From assembly GCA_032622095.1 (NCBI GenBank), contig CP136069.1:83166958-83230957 (forward strand): 64,000 nt of DNA, given 5' to 3'. Every line of letters starts with the position of its first letter. The first letter of the stretch is position 1. Source of the stretch: Siphonodentalium dalli (Eukaryota; Mollusca; Scaphopoda; Gadilida; Siphonodentaliidae). Positions 32,431-42,628 of the stretch are shown here, piece after piece. The notes beneath the pieces were generated by a model. The model had not been told where the DNA came from, searched no databases, and saw only the letters and a program-made list of their open reading frames with translations. The translations under genes and the position numbers were made by a program.

Positions 32431-32965
32431 TCCCCCAAAAAACGGCAAATAAAAACTTCAAAAATGTCGAAAATAGGGTAAAACTCAATTGTGTGAAAGT
32501 ATCACCCTGCATTCGAAAGCTTAGAGTCTCTAGATTACCATTATATAAATATCCACCAATGAAATTGAGTCATCTCACGCGGAAACCAATTGTCCCCAGA
32601 GGGGGGTCAAAACAATAACATTGAAAAACGCGTTCCGCGCTCAACAAAATGGCGAAATCGCCGACGACGCACTTCGGCTGCTTATAACTCTGTCAATACT
32701 CCCCCAATTGAGCTGAAATTTTGAACAGTTATCAAATGATATCTAAGCTAAAACATGACATTAAATATATAACAATAGGAGGTGAATTTCAAACACACGA
32801 AAAACATTTATGCGCAAAATGCTCGAATTACGCTAAAAACAACAGATTACGTCGCCGACTAAACACCCTAATAATGCAAAATGTTTGTACGGACGGACGG
32901 ACGGACGTTCGGACGGACGGAGACGTCGACTATATACCCGCCGACTTCAAGTCGGGGGCATAATA
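32431..32965 (-). repeat. ACGG-type element end with terminal hairpin
   Basis: The body carries the phrase 'ggcgaaatcgccgacgacg' and, later, 'ataatgcaaaatgtttgta', then (CGGA)n at 32890-32925, then 'gactatatacccgccgactt' and the hairpin CCGACTTCAAGTCGG + GGGCATAA. It is a different terminal hairpin from the GATCTCC family but has the same architecture. Confidence 0.7.
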
Positions 32966-33303
32966 AAGCTATTGTAGCTTTATTCTCACATTTGCCAGAC
33001 CTGATTAAGTAATTTAAGAGGGTTGTATTGTATCTTGTTTACTCTACTTCATTCCGATTTTCAGTCCCATTCAGTGGATTGTCACTTCACAAAACTAGTG
33101 AAAATTTTAGTAAATAAATTGAAAATGGAAGTCAATTTACGCACGGTCGCTTTTCCAGTCAAATATAAGGCTTCGTTGCTGATCGTGGATACATCTGGCG
33201 AGCTCTTCATTATAGTTTTGACTCTTGATAGTGGCAAATTACACGCTGCTAAATCTGAATTGTCCGCCATCGTCAGTAGTATTTAGTATAGTACTATTTT
33301 AAA
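32966..33303. other. Sequence upstream of the putative EEF1D promoter
   Basis: Contains an 87-codon frame (33023-33286) with no recognised domain, which I do not call a gene. GC content rises towards the promoter. Confidence 0.35.
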
Positions 33304-33357
33304 CCAATGAGAAGCGAGCTTTGTATTACCTGAGGACCGACTTTCACGTGTTGACAA
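33304..33357 (+). promoter_or_regulatory. Putative TATA-less promoter for the short EEF1D transcript
   Basis: A CCAAT box (33304-33308) and a palindromic CACGTG E-box (33345-33350) lie directly upstream of a pyrimidine start, CTTCCTTTTT, at 33358. Translation-factor and ribosomal-protein genes of animals commonly start transcription at a C within such a 5' TOP tract. No TATA box is present. An ETS-like GGAAGTG occurs downstream at about 33530. The assignment rests on this arrangement and the adjoining donor. Confidence 0.5.
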
Positions 33358-33424
33358 CTTCCTTTTTGCGGCAGGATTTCAAAAGAGTTGCACGTTGATT
33401 CGAAAGAACAGTCAATTTGTCCAG
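33358..33424 (+). other. EEF1D: Putative non-coding first exon of EEF1D with 5' TOP motif
   Basis: A 67-nt stretch beginning CTTCCTTTTTGCGGC and ending TTTGTCCAG before a perfect donor, gtaagt. It has no ATG. Spliced to 53361 it would give AGAATGG around the start codon, with A at -3 and G at +4, a good Kozak context. A TOP tract places the mRNA under growth-linked (mTOR/LARP1) translational control, as known for mammalian elongation-factor mRNAs; for this gene that is inference. The intron to the start exon would be 19.9 kb, and a hAT element lies 209 bp into it. Confidence 0.5.
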
Positions 33425-33787
33425 GTAAGTTCACGCGGTAGTGATTCAGCTTTATGAAAAGCTTGCACGGAATACTACTTGGGAGATAAAAGGACCCTCT
33501 CTATGTTAAAATCCGGCGATTAGAGCATGAGGAAGTGAACGAGACGGCTTGATGCGTCACTGCAAATGGCACATTGGCAGATTATGTGCAGCACCTCACT
33601 CCTCAGTGAGTGAGTCAGTCCACAGGTACTGAGTAGTGCTGGGACGGTTGTCCCGATAACCGGTTACGGTCCGGTTACGCGTGTCAACCGGTTGGAGGAG
33701 GCCACAACCGGATAACCGTAATATTGATAACGATCGTACTATCATCTAGTACTCCGTGTAAATGTTGCCGAAATCATTTACGGAAGT

Positions 33788-34783
33788 TTAAGGGCTTTGT
33801 GGACCCAATTTTTCCAAAATGTCCCAAAATTTTATAGAGTCCAAATAAAGGATTCTGTTCATGTATATTAGTCATAATATAAACCGAGCCCATTGATACA
33901 ACATTTTGAGAGTATACTTCATGGTGGATTATGTTAGAAATACAAAATGTGAACTTTATTGAGATTTAAAAAAAAATAATTTAGAGGCAATGGTCCAAGA
34001 AAAACAAAGTCCAAATTTAAGAATCAAATATGGGAATATGTACTGAACACTGTGATGAATGATGTATTACAAAAAGAATATTATATTTCTTGAGTGTTCT
34101 TTGATAAAATTACTTTGAACCGGTTGTTGACAAATGATATATACTTGCTTGCATGTTGGCTATGTGGGTGGTAGCAGGCACGGGTTAACAGCTGGCCATT
34201 GTAACTGCTCTGGACTCTGTTGACAATAGAATGCTAATCCTCAATCATACCCCTACCATATCCACAGTAATTCTAGTAAGTAGGTCACCACTCACTCAGG
34301 GTGAACTCGCATGTTGTAGTTTGACACCTGTTGACACTGGTAAAAAGCCATTCAAATCGGAATGGACATCAGCCATGAAAGGTTGACCCATTAACTGCTG
34401 CCTCTCAGTCAACCATATTCTGAAGTTAGTATATCATTTGTCAACAACCGGTTCAAAGTAATTTTATCAAAGAACACTCAAGAAATATAATATTCTTTTT
34501 GTAATACATCATTCATCACAGTGTTCAGTACATATTCCCATATTTGATTCTTAAATTTGGACTTTGTTTTTCTTGGACCATTGCCTCTAAATTTTTTTTT
34601 TTTAAATCTCAATAAAGTTCACATTTTGTATTTCTAACATAATCCACCATGAAGTATACTCTCAAAATGTTGTATCAATGGGCTCGGTTTATATTATGAC
34701 TAATATACATGAACAGAATCCTTTATTTGGACTCTATAAAATTTAGGGAAATTTTGGAAAAATTGGGTCCACAAAGCCCTTAA
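33788..34783. mobile_element. TTAA-flanked foldback with arms of about 355 bp, nested in the hAT
   Basis: Left arm 33788-34142 (TTAAGGGCTTTGTGGACCC ...) and right arm 34427-34783 (... GGGTCCACAAAGCCCTTAA) are near-perfect complements, with TTAA at both outer edges and a 284-bp unpaired centre. The high arm identity points to recent origin. TTAA duplications are used by piggyBac and Kolobok superfamilies; the GGGC terminus does not decide between them. No transposase. Confidence 0.85.
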
Positions 34784-35116
34784 GTAACGAGAGTAAGTAA
34801 TAAGAAGTCGCTTAGAAGCGATTTGGACAGTTGATTGTGTATTCATATACCCCAAAACACACGCCTGTTTGATCACCGGCGGCTTTTCTAGACATGAAAC
34901 CAACAACTCTGTGAATCACTTGCTACACATTCAATGCCAATTTCCTTTGGCGGCATTAGTACATGACGTTCCGGCTGCACGCGCACCGCGGCATACATCA
35001 AAGCAATCAAGTCTAGACTTTTACTACGTCATCAATAGTATGTCTGTTTTCTTGAAACCCCCCCCCCCCTTGTCATTACCATTAGTTCGTCTCAAAGCGA
35101 TGACAGAAGACCTTCA

Positions 35117-35290
35117 AAAACGGAAATCGAACGTTTGGGGACATTTAATTCTAATTGAAGATGACGGAAAAAAAGAAGAAATGGGCGATATGCAAGGCCC
35201 GTCGAACGCGATTCGTTTATTGTTGATCAACATCCAATATGAAGTCGCACATCCAGAAAAAAACACAGGCCTACTGGGAGTGGGAAATCA
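35117..35290 (+). pseudogene. Relic BED-type zinc finger of a hAT transposase
   Basis: Starts KRKSNVWGHL, the usual beginning of a BED finger in hAT transposases, at about 35117-35146. After a frame change, the stretch WAICKARRTRF and then STSNMKSHIQKKT corresponds to the Cys pair and the TSNL..H...H end of the finger. The second Cys reads as Arg, an in-frame stop occurs, and the last His is replaced. Such fingers bind element termini. Nothing of the RNase-H-like catalytic core follows, so this is a fragment. Confidence 0.5.
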
Positions 35291-35914
35291 GAGTATATCT
35301 ATGATGTGTTCGATAACTTTATTTCCTAAACACTGGCTGGGGCTTGCGTAATAATGAATCGCGACGATTTAATTTTGTATGAATTTGTTTATGAAATAAT
35401 TGAAGTAACATCGTGTAGCCACTGTGATTAATACATACCTGCCTATACACAAACACTAGTAAACATTACTAAACAACAGTATACCTACCTTCAGTACCTT
35501 GTTTGGGCTAATCGTGTCAGGGATATACACAAGGGAGGAACTATATTTCGTCGCTGAAGGGTTTGCAAGCAAGCGTTGTTTATGCGGTGCGGAACTCCTG
35601 TAAACATCGATATACTACCGCACCACTAATATATTTTAGTTTGTTTGGGCTCAAAACTGAATTAATTTATACACATTTACAACTATGACCGCCGTAATGG
35701 GAACGCATTGTACGACTAAAACATCGTTTGTGGTCGCATGTATATCAACGTTTCCGGGACGCGTAATAAACACTTGTTTTGCCGATATAGTGACCAGTGT
35801 ATTCAATCTCGTACTTAGGGTAATGCTGGTAGCGGTTATCCGGTTATGGTTAGGTTAATGCCCGTGGTTAACCGGTTAGGAAAAAAACTCAACCGTCCCA
35901 GCACTAGTACTGAG

Positions 35915-36031
35915 GTAGTGGTATTACTACTTGACTGACTAATCTTATAAATGCACTAACTTGACTAAGTACTGTCATGTTTCTCATTTTGAGAAGGGGC
36001 GATGCTGATGGCCGTACACCTTCGCCCACTT
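35915..36031. other. Unassigned intronic sequence
   Basis: Nothing recognised. Confidence 0.4.
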
Positions 36032-36756
36032 CTAAAAACTTATAATTAAATATGCCTCTCTGACTCTGAAACTGTCAGTGTCACTGTGCTGTGGACTCGT
36101 CGTGTGGAGGATCTGTTTCTCGAAAACTAATTCGGCCCGAGCAAAATTCCCATTCCAAGTGGTAGAACGTCCAGATTCCGTGAAAGATTTGCTCAATTTT
36201 CCGGAACGTCGAAATACCAAGCAGAACCAAGCTGAAGAAAACTAAGGCGGAAAATGACACTTAAAGCATGTTTTGTGGTGTATAATGGAGAAATAAACCA
36301 TAATAATGCAACATGACGTGGTTTTATTTGACTTTTGATGACACAGCGAGCGTAAAACTAGAAAACAGTTCGGCGATCGCGAACAACTTCAGCTTGGTAT
36401 TTCGTCATTTACAGGTACTGCTTGGGTGATAGGTGATAATTAATTTTCGGGAACATATGGCACTGCGCGGTAGAGCCTTTGTTGTTGATTAATTATCGAT
36501 GTGCGATCGCGGCTTACTCTGGCTTACCGAAAATATTTCAGGGATGTTTTGACAGTGATATTCAAGCAAGGTTTCACAGGTTTCATAGAAACCAAAATGG
36601 TTGAATAAACAATATACATGTATAAGTGATGATTAAATGAGTTGATGGTGTCATATCCATGCCTATATATATAGAGGTCTCATATTTTCTAATTCGCCAT
36701 TCTGATCATTGATCTGAGTAAATTACAACATGCCTTCAAAGTCAATACTTTAATAT

Positions 36757-37508
36757 CCATGTGGTGTATGTGCCGAGGAATGTCATGAAATTCGCAGCAT
36801 CGGCTGCGATCTTTATGATCGTTGGTTCCATTTGGACTGTGAACAGCTGAAAATAAGTGATTTTAATTTTTTCACCAAATCCTCTCTGAGTTACTTTTGC
36901 TCATTGTGTCTGTACAGGTCAGGTTCTCTTGATTGGGATGCGGCACATTTGAGACTAATGGCAGCGGCGAACAATGGTACGGTCCTTAATGACGCAAAAA
37001 TGGAACAAATCTTTTTGCGTCTTGAGAAACCGAATGCCAATCTACCGTCCGTCCAGCAGTACCATCCAATGATGCCGTATTCAATCGATTCACAAGCAAG
37101 TGCACTCCTTGGTAGTCAGTGGAAAGATTCGGTCCCTATCGAAGTTCGAACTAATGGCAATTGCTTGTTCAATTCTGTGTCTTTTTGGTGATCAGGATCA
37201 TGCAACTGAGTTACGAGTTCGAACCTGTGTTGAGTTGTCGAACAATCGTTCATTCTACCAAGAGGCACACAAACATACGAATATTCACCTCGTAAGTCCG
37301 TCTCTCAATGATGATATCTTGTCGTGCGCCCAGGCTGGTGGAGGTTATAAAGCATTCTCCTCCGCCTGGACCATGCAGCATGGTATATATACAAACGTTA
37401 GGCACGCATCAGAGTCATTTCCACCCACTGACTTCAAGGAGAACAAGCTCTGCCGAAATCTGTTCCGCCGAGGGCAGAGTTTGCCTACCTCTAATGTCGG
37501 GTATTCTT
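36757..37508 (+). pseudogene. Decayed PHD-finger plus OTU-like protein gene inside the MULE
   Basis: A PHD-like segment, CGVCAEECHEIRSIGCDLYD + RWFHLDC ... YFCSLC, lies at 36760-36909. One zinc ligand is Tyr (CDLYD where CDxC is expected). After a spacer with LDWDAAHLRLMAA comes an OTU/vertnin-like start, RTNGNCLFNSVS, at about 37146-37181. It is followed, one frame over, by LFGDQ..ATELRVRTCVEL, which is characteristic of this fold. The frame changes in a T5 run near 37184, and an in-frame stop lies just before the PHD segment at 36751. The catalytic DGNC reads NGNC. OTU domains are deubiquitinases, but this copy looks inactive and pseudogenised. Confidence 0.6.
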
Positions 37509-37990
37509 GAATGTCAGTGGGTGGAATTGGCTCTGGTGCGTATCTAAATTTTGTGTGTGGTAATCACAAGATGTGCTTCATATTTTGTGCTTTTATATTG
37601 TGCTTCATATTTTGTGCTTCACATTTTTATGTTTTACGCTACGTGTGTTTATAAAACTGACTCATACATTGTATATATAGTATATTGTATATAGTACATT
37701 GAACATAACTGATAAGTTAAATACTGGCTTCCACCATGCAGCATGATATATATACAAACGTTAGGCACGCATCAGAGCCATTTCCATCCAATGACTTCAA
37801 GGACAACAAGCTCTGCTCAAATCCGTTCTGCCGAGGGTAGAGTTTGCCTACCTCTATAATGTCGGGTATTCTTGAATGTCAGTGGGTGGAATTGGCTGAT
37901 GCGTGCCTAAATTTTGTGGTTATCACAAGATGTGCTTCATATTTTGTGCTTTTATATTGTGCTTTATATTTTGTGCTTCACATATTTATG
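37364..37990 (+). repeat. Direct duplication of about 250 bp inside the MULE
   Basis: 37370-37626 (CCATGCAGCATGGTATATAT ... TTGTGCTTCACATTTTTATG) recurs at about 37733-37988 with roughly 90% identity. The second copy repeats the end of the OTU-like coding segment without an open frame. A further shorter repetition of the TTTTATGTTTTACGCTAC stretch occurs at 38072. Confidence 0.8.
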
Positions 37991-39164
37991 TTTATGCAGT
38001 TATGCTACATGTGTTTTATACCACTGACTCATGCATTGTATATAAGTGTATATAGTATATTGTATAGTACATTTTTATGTTTTACGCTACATGTGTTTTA
38101 TACCAATGACTCATGCATTGTATAAGTATATATAGTATATTGTATAGTATATTGCATAGTACATTGAATATATACTATGGCTGGCATCATTTCCACCAGA
38201 ATTCCACCATCACCAAGAGATGTTATGTCGCCAACTTAAACACGACGTAGAATCGCCAGATAACAAACATATGAAGATATCATGCCTGATTGGATGTTGG
38301 CCAGACACATACATGTCCTGATGACACGACGAAGAACCTAATAACGGTCTGTCGGTGTATAAACATGCGTGACGAAAACGAATATCAGTGTCGTCCCACA
38401 GCTATCAGAAATTGCTGCAGCATGTTAATCATTATATCTATGAACCAGGACATGTTGACATGATGTCATGAATAACCACTGTAAATCCATAAAACAGGCA
38501 TGGTGAACGTGTACATTTTATACGAGATGGTGATCGGTGAAAACAAAAGAGCTAGTCGGTGGTCATGAATTATAGAGAAGAGTGCAGTAACACAGATCTA
38601 TGTTTTGCATATATATAATTTTACAATGTTTACTTATGATTGCAATAAACTATTTGAAAATTATTTGTCTTGTGGTTAGTATTGTACTCTCCGAACCATT
38701 TCCGCATGAGTACATGCTGTATTTTAACTCAACAACCGATTTACTACTTCTTGTAAGTCCGGGGCATACTGAGATGTTCGCACTTGTCCAGTATGATCCA
38801 TCTAAACTACCATACTGTACGAATGGACTTGTAATAATAACGGGGAAGGGGGGGGCGCTAATATTTTAGTGAGAATGCAGACGAAAATGGCCAACAAAAC
38901 AGGTTTTTCTCGCGAATAAAGCCTGCCAAATTCCATCTGCCATGGCAGATATTAATTATCAGCTATCAGCGGATAAACTAATCCATGAGACAGAAGTTTG
39001 TGTTCGTGTTATACAAAACACTCAGTATTGAACCAAACTCCACCAAACTTCGTATAGTAATAGTTTGAACGTGAATACATATACCAGATAAAGGATGAGG
39101 GGAGTTTTAACAAGTCGATACTACTGGACGTGATAGAAATTATTAGTCTTTTCGCGAACCAAGC
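37991..39164. other. Non-coding interior of the MULE-like element
   Basis: AT-rich with TATA-containing repeats (38040-38180). No transposase domain seen in six frames. Confidence 0.5.
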
Positions 39165-39587
39165 AATTCAATTATCACCTATCGGTGATAAACCAAGCAG
39201 TACCTGTAAACGATGAAATACCAAGCTGAAGTTTTTCGCGATCGCCCCACTGTTTTCTAGTTTTACGCTCGCTGTGTCATCAAAAGTCAAATAAAACCAC
39301 GTCATGTTGTATTATTATGGTTTATTTCTTCATTATACACCACAAAACATGCTTTAAGTGTCATTTTCCGCCTTAGTTTTCTTCTGCTTGGTACTGCTTG
39401 GTATTTTGACGCACCCCAATTTTCCATGACCATGTTTACCAATTGGTGTATTTTGAGGGAGCAATTTACACATATTCTCAAAATAAGTGTCCCTTTTAAC
39501 ACAGTCCTCAGCCGTTAACAAGGTGGTCATAAAGTCAACGGGGTTTATCGTGGACCTCGTATCGCGGACTGCGTTGAAGTTTAACAT

Positions 39588-40045
39588 TTTACTCGAGAGT
39601 CATAAAGGTTGTGTAATTAATTCTGTTTTATTTATCTTCACAATTGAATAATTCAGTGTTATTTTCCAACTCCTGGTCTTCATTCAGACGTCGTTCAAAA
39701 TGATGTAGGAAAAATGTCAAAGACGACACAATAAATAAGCCCTTTAAGGGAAATAAGTCATCCTGTTCCCGGTTGATGATATATAAATACTTATGATGAA
39801 GCAAGGGAGTAGGGAAGGATCCAGATAATTTTTGGGAACACCTGTTCTGTATTTGAGTATGTGCCCATATAAATTTGGATGTTAAAATATTCAGTACTGG
39901 ATACTTGATTGTGCAAATAAAGGCTCCGTATTATAGACTATATATCATCTGCGGGCTGATGATTTGCATTACTAGTACATTTTGTTGAATTATAGAAAAA
40001 TTCCTTGAAAATATGGAAGATCCAACTTGAATAAATACTATCTAC
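39588..40045. other. Unassigned sequence
   Basis: Nothing recognised between the interrupted ORF and the LINE relic. Confidence 0.4.
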
Positions 40046-40099
40046 GTGGAATTTGGGGACATTTGGGTCTCTATAGTTTGGGCACCCAAACCTGTAACA

Positions 40100-40874
40100 G
40101 GTATCAAAACATCCCTGGATCCTTCTCTGCAAGGGAGTATACTAAGTCCCTCTCTATTCAACGTGTACCTGGACGAGCTAAGTCATAAACTCAATAAGAC
40201 AAACATTGGTTGTATGATTGGTCCCAAACTCGTGAATCATCTGACGACTTGTGTCTTATATCACCTTCACTTTCTGGAATGCGTCAACTCTTAGACATAT
40301 GTGCTTGTGAAGCTGACATGCTCAACCTGATATTTAATCCAACAAAGACGGTAGCCATGACCTTCATTCCAAGAAGTTTACCTATAAGTACTTTCCCCAA
40401 ACTGTTCCTCGGTAAGAAAGAACTTGTGGATTCGGTTAAATATCTGGGAAATGTCATTAACAACGATTTATCTGACGATGGTGATATTGAACGTCAATAT
40501 CGGGCAGTTTGTTTGAGAGTGATCACTTTAATGAGGAGGTTTTCTAAATGCTCACAGCAGGTGAAATCGTTCCTCTTTCAACGATACATCACCCCACTAT
40601 ATTGCTCTCATCTGTGGGTGTTCTTCAAAATAAAAACTTTAACTAAACTGAAAGTATGCTACAATAACGCGTATAGACTGTGTATGGGTTATAATAGAAG
40701 ATGTAGTGCGAGTGGAATGTTTGTTTCTGACTGTGTGATGACACTTGATATGCTAAGGAGAAAGTTTGTGTTTGGTTTCTGGGAAAGTGTGAATGAATCC
40801 AACAATTATATACTCTCTGCAATTACTAATTCAAATATTATATACACATCTAATTTATATAACCATTGGTGAAA
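40100..40874 (+). pseudogene. LINE reverse transcriptase fragment, 5' truncated and frameshifted
   Basis: GSILSPSLFNVYLDEL at about 40134-40180 is the conserved RT block before the active site. The frame shifts between about 40212 and 40250. The active-site box (normally YADD) now reads SSDDLCLIS. Downstream blocks follow: NLIFNPTKTVAMTF, VKYLGNVINNDLSDDGDI, and a thumb-like region ending YNHW at the stop, 40870-40872. Upstream RT and endonuclease domains are missing. Its 3' end abuts an ACGG-type element at 40880. It is non-LTR class; I cannot fix the clade. Confidence 0.85.
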
Positions 40875-40879
40875 TTTAT

Positions 40880-41640
40880 TATACCCCCCGCAACAAAGTT
40901 AGGGGGGGTATACTGGAGTCAGCTTGTCCGTCCGTCGGCCGTCCGTCCATGGACATAAATTTGTCCGGAGTTTTTCTCAGTTGTTTTTTGATCAATTTCT
41001 GTGAAACTTGGCACAGGCATCAACCACCATGGGAACCTGTGCACCTGCGATTATGACGTCTGTCGGACTATTTTTGTTGGAGTTATTCCCCCCTTTTTCG
41101 ACTTAGAATTTTTTTGCAACATGTATAATTTTGTCCGAGCTTTTATTCCTACATTTCTTGGTCAATTTGTTTTTAACTTGGCACAGACATTTAGTACCAT
41201 GGGAACCTGTGCACCTGCGATTATGACGTCTGTCCGGCATTTTTTGGTGGAGTTATTCCCCTTTTTTTACTTAGACATTTTTTTGCAACATGCCTAATTT
41301 TGTCAGAGCTTTTATTTCTACATTTCTAGGTCAATGTTTTTTAATCTTGGCACAGATATTTAGCACCATGAGAACCTGTGCACCTGCGATTATGATGTCT
41401 GTCCGACTTTTTTTGTGGAGTTATTCCCCTTTTTCGACTTGGAACATTTTTGCAAAAAACATAATTTTGTCCGAGCTTTTATTCCTACATTTTTCGGTCA
41501 ATAGGTTTAAGATTAGGGTTATGGTTGTACACCTGCAATGGGAACTGTTATTTTATCATTGTAACTAAATGTTTACTGACATGTGAAACATCTTAGTATT
41601 TTTAAAACAGGGGGGTATCCGTAGTCCCATTGGGACAGTT
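40880..41640 (+). mobile_element. ACGG-type element, GGGGGGTATAC family, four core repeats
   Basis: The 5' hairpin TACCCCCCGCAAC..GTTAGGGGGGGTA is followed by TGTCCGTCCGTCGGCCGTCC, then core repeats of 160-170 bp (phrases 'aacttggcacagacat', 'accatgggaacctgtgcacc', 'cgattatgacgtctgtcc', 'ggagttattcccc'), and the 3' end GTAGTCCCATTGGGACAGT. The same element recurs at 52497-53199 and, reversed, at 25753-26300. Frames in it are repeat translations. Confidence 0.85.
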
Positions 41641-42628
41641 GTATATGTAAAGTGTGTGTAGAAAATTCAGATTTATTTGAAATGTTAGCATTTACAAATA
41701 TGGACTTCTTAGTCTGAAATAAAGTATTATATATATTGGAATGCCCAGACATGACAGAGAATCGACAACATATTAGCATCACCGCCCTAATTAAATGTCT
41801 GACACACTATCAAAGGAAGACACACCTGTGCATTGTCAGGAAGAAATTTGGAACGTCAATCTATATGCGAGACACCCACATGTGCACAGTACGCAACACA
41901 GATTGAACATTCAAACCAAATTGGCTATACTGTACATCAATACAGAAGACAAGCTTGTAAGAGGAGTCATCTTCATCAAATCACTACACTGTAATATAAT
42001 AACGGCCTTTGAACTAAATTTAATAATAACTTCAAAAGACAAGACATTGTCGCAACGTGAGCGCGTGGTCAAACAGAGGTTCGCAATGGGGAAGTTATTG
42101 TTTTTCATGCAAAGTAAACAGGGCACCGATCTCTGAATAATATTTTACGAACTTTATGCATGTATATAATTATGCTGACGAAAGGCTAATAAATGTCAGA
42201 ATAATCAAGTCCTGGTATTCTTCAGCATATAAAACAACAGTCTATGTAAACATACACTCAGATTCATAATGATACACTATTTTTTATATGTGGGTATGTA
42301 GTTTACTCCAGACTGATAAAACAATAGATCGTGTTTATTTTATAATTATTGTTGGTTTATTTAATTTATGTTATGCATGGTATGAATAAGGAGCGTGTTT
42401 GTGAACATATGCATGTGCGGTTCCATACATTTACTAGTATGTGTTTCAATCCATGAAAACACTAATATGAGACACGTACAATACAGAATAACAACGATGT
42501 CAGGATAGGAGTCAGAAACATTATGCTCTAATATGTTGCATATAAACGCAATAGTTTAATCATATAGAAAATATAAAATGTTTGACGCAAAAAGTAGTGT
42601 TGGGCGATATATCGGGTATAGCCGGTTT
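41641..42628. other. Unassigned sequence with one 113-codon frame
   Basis: An ATG-started frame at 41795-42136 (begins MSDTLSKEDTPVHC) overlaps an opposing frame on the minus strand. It has no recognised domain and no splice or expression context, so I do not call it a gene. Confidence 0.35.

Larger units (their letters stand above)
33634..35906. mobile_element. hAT element, 2273 bp, perfect 8-bp duplication
   Basis: TIR TAGTGCTGGGACGGTTG / CAACCGTCCCAGCACTA, flanked by GTACTGAG at 33626-33633 and 35907-35914. Subterminal AACCGGTT motifs recur at both ends (33680-33720; 35840-35880). A TTAA-flanked foldback is nested inside at 33788-34783. A relic BED-type zinc finger sits at about 35117-35290, but the catalytic core of the transposase is absent, so this is a deletion derivative. 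It lies in intron 1 of the proposed short EEF1D transcript. Confidence 0.9.
36203..39416. mobile_element. MULE-like element, 3.2 kb, TIRs of about 240 bp and 9-bp duplication
   Basis: Ends GGAACGTCGAAATACCAAGC and, from the right, GGGTGCGTCAAAATACCAAG; the TIR continues inward to about 36450 and 39165 with CCAAGCAG sub-repeats. CAATTTTCC flanks it at 36194-36202 and 39417-39425. Long TIRs, GG termini and a 9-bp duplication fit Mutator-like elements. The cargo is a decayed PHD/OTU-like gene (36757-37508). No transposase is seen, so it resembles a gene-carrying (Pack-MULE-like) element. Confidence 0.75.
36032..39587 (-). pseudogene. Minus-strand ORF interrupted by the MULE-like element
   Basis: The upstream part starts at an ATG at 39585-39587 and reads MLNFNAVRDTRSTINPVDF and onward to 39417. 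The downstream part resumes at 36202 and runs to a stop at 36032 (containing WNGNFARAELVFEKQ). Both halves contain the 9-bp duplication as the same in-frame codons GGA AAA TTG, so the reading frame is continuous if the element and one duplication are ignored. About 115 codons in all. I recognise no domain. It may be an exon or the ORF of an older mobile element. A 34-bp piece of it (VKRDTYFENMC) recurs at 48117-48152. Confidence 0.5.

Noticed and set aside
32881-32925. (CGGA)n runs here and at 42681 and 51718 as possible CRISPR or telomere-like arrays
   Set aside because: They are tetranucleotide microsatellites inside ACGG-type transposable elements, with no spacers.
33023-33286. 87-codon frame just upstream of the TOP promoter
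   Set aside because: No domain or splice pattern. It overlaps an opposing frame and most likely reflects locally higher GC near the promoter.
41795-42136. 113-codon ATG-started frame
   Set aside because: It is opposed by a minus-strand frame of similar length. No domain, splice context or family resemblance.
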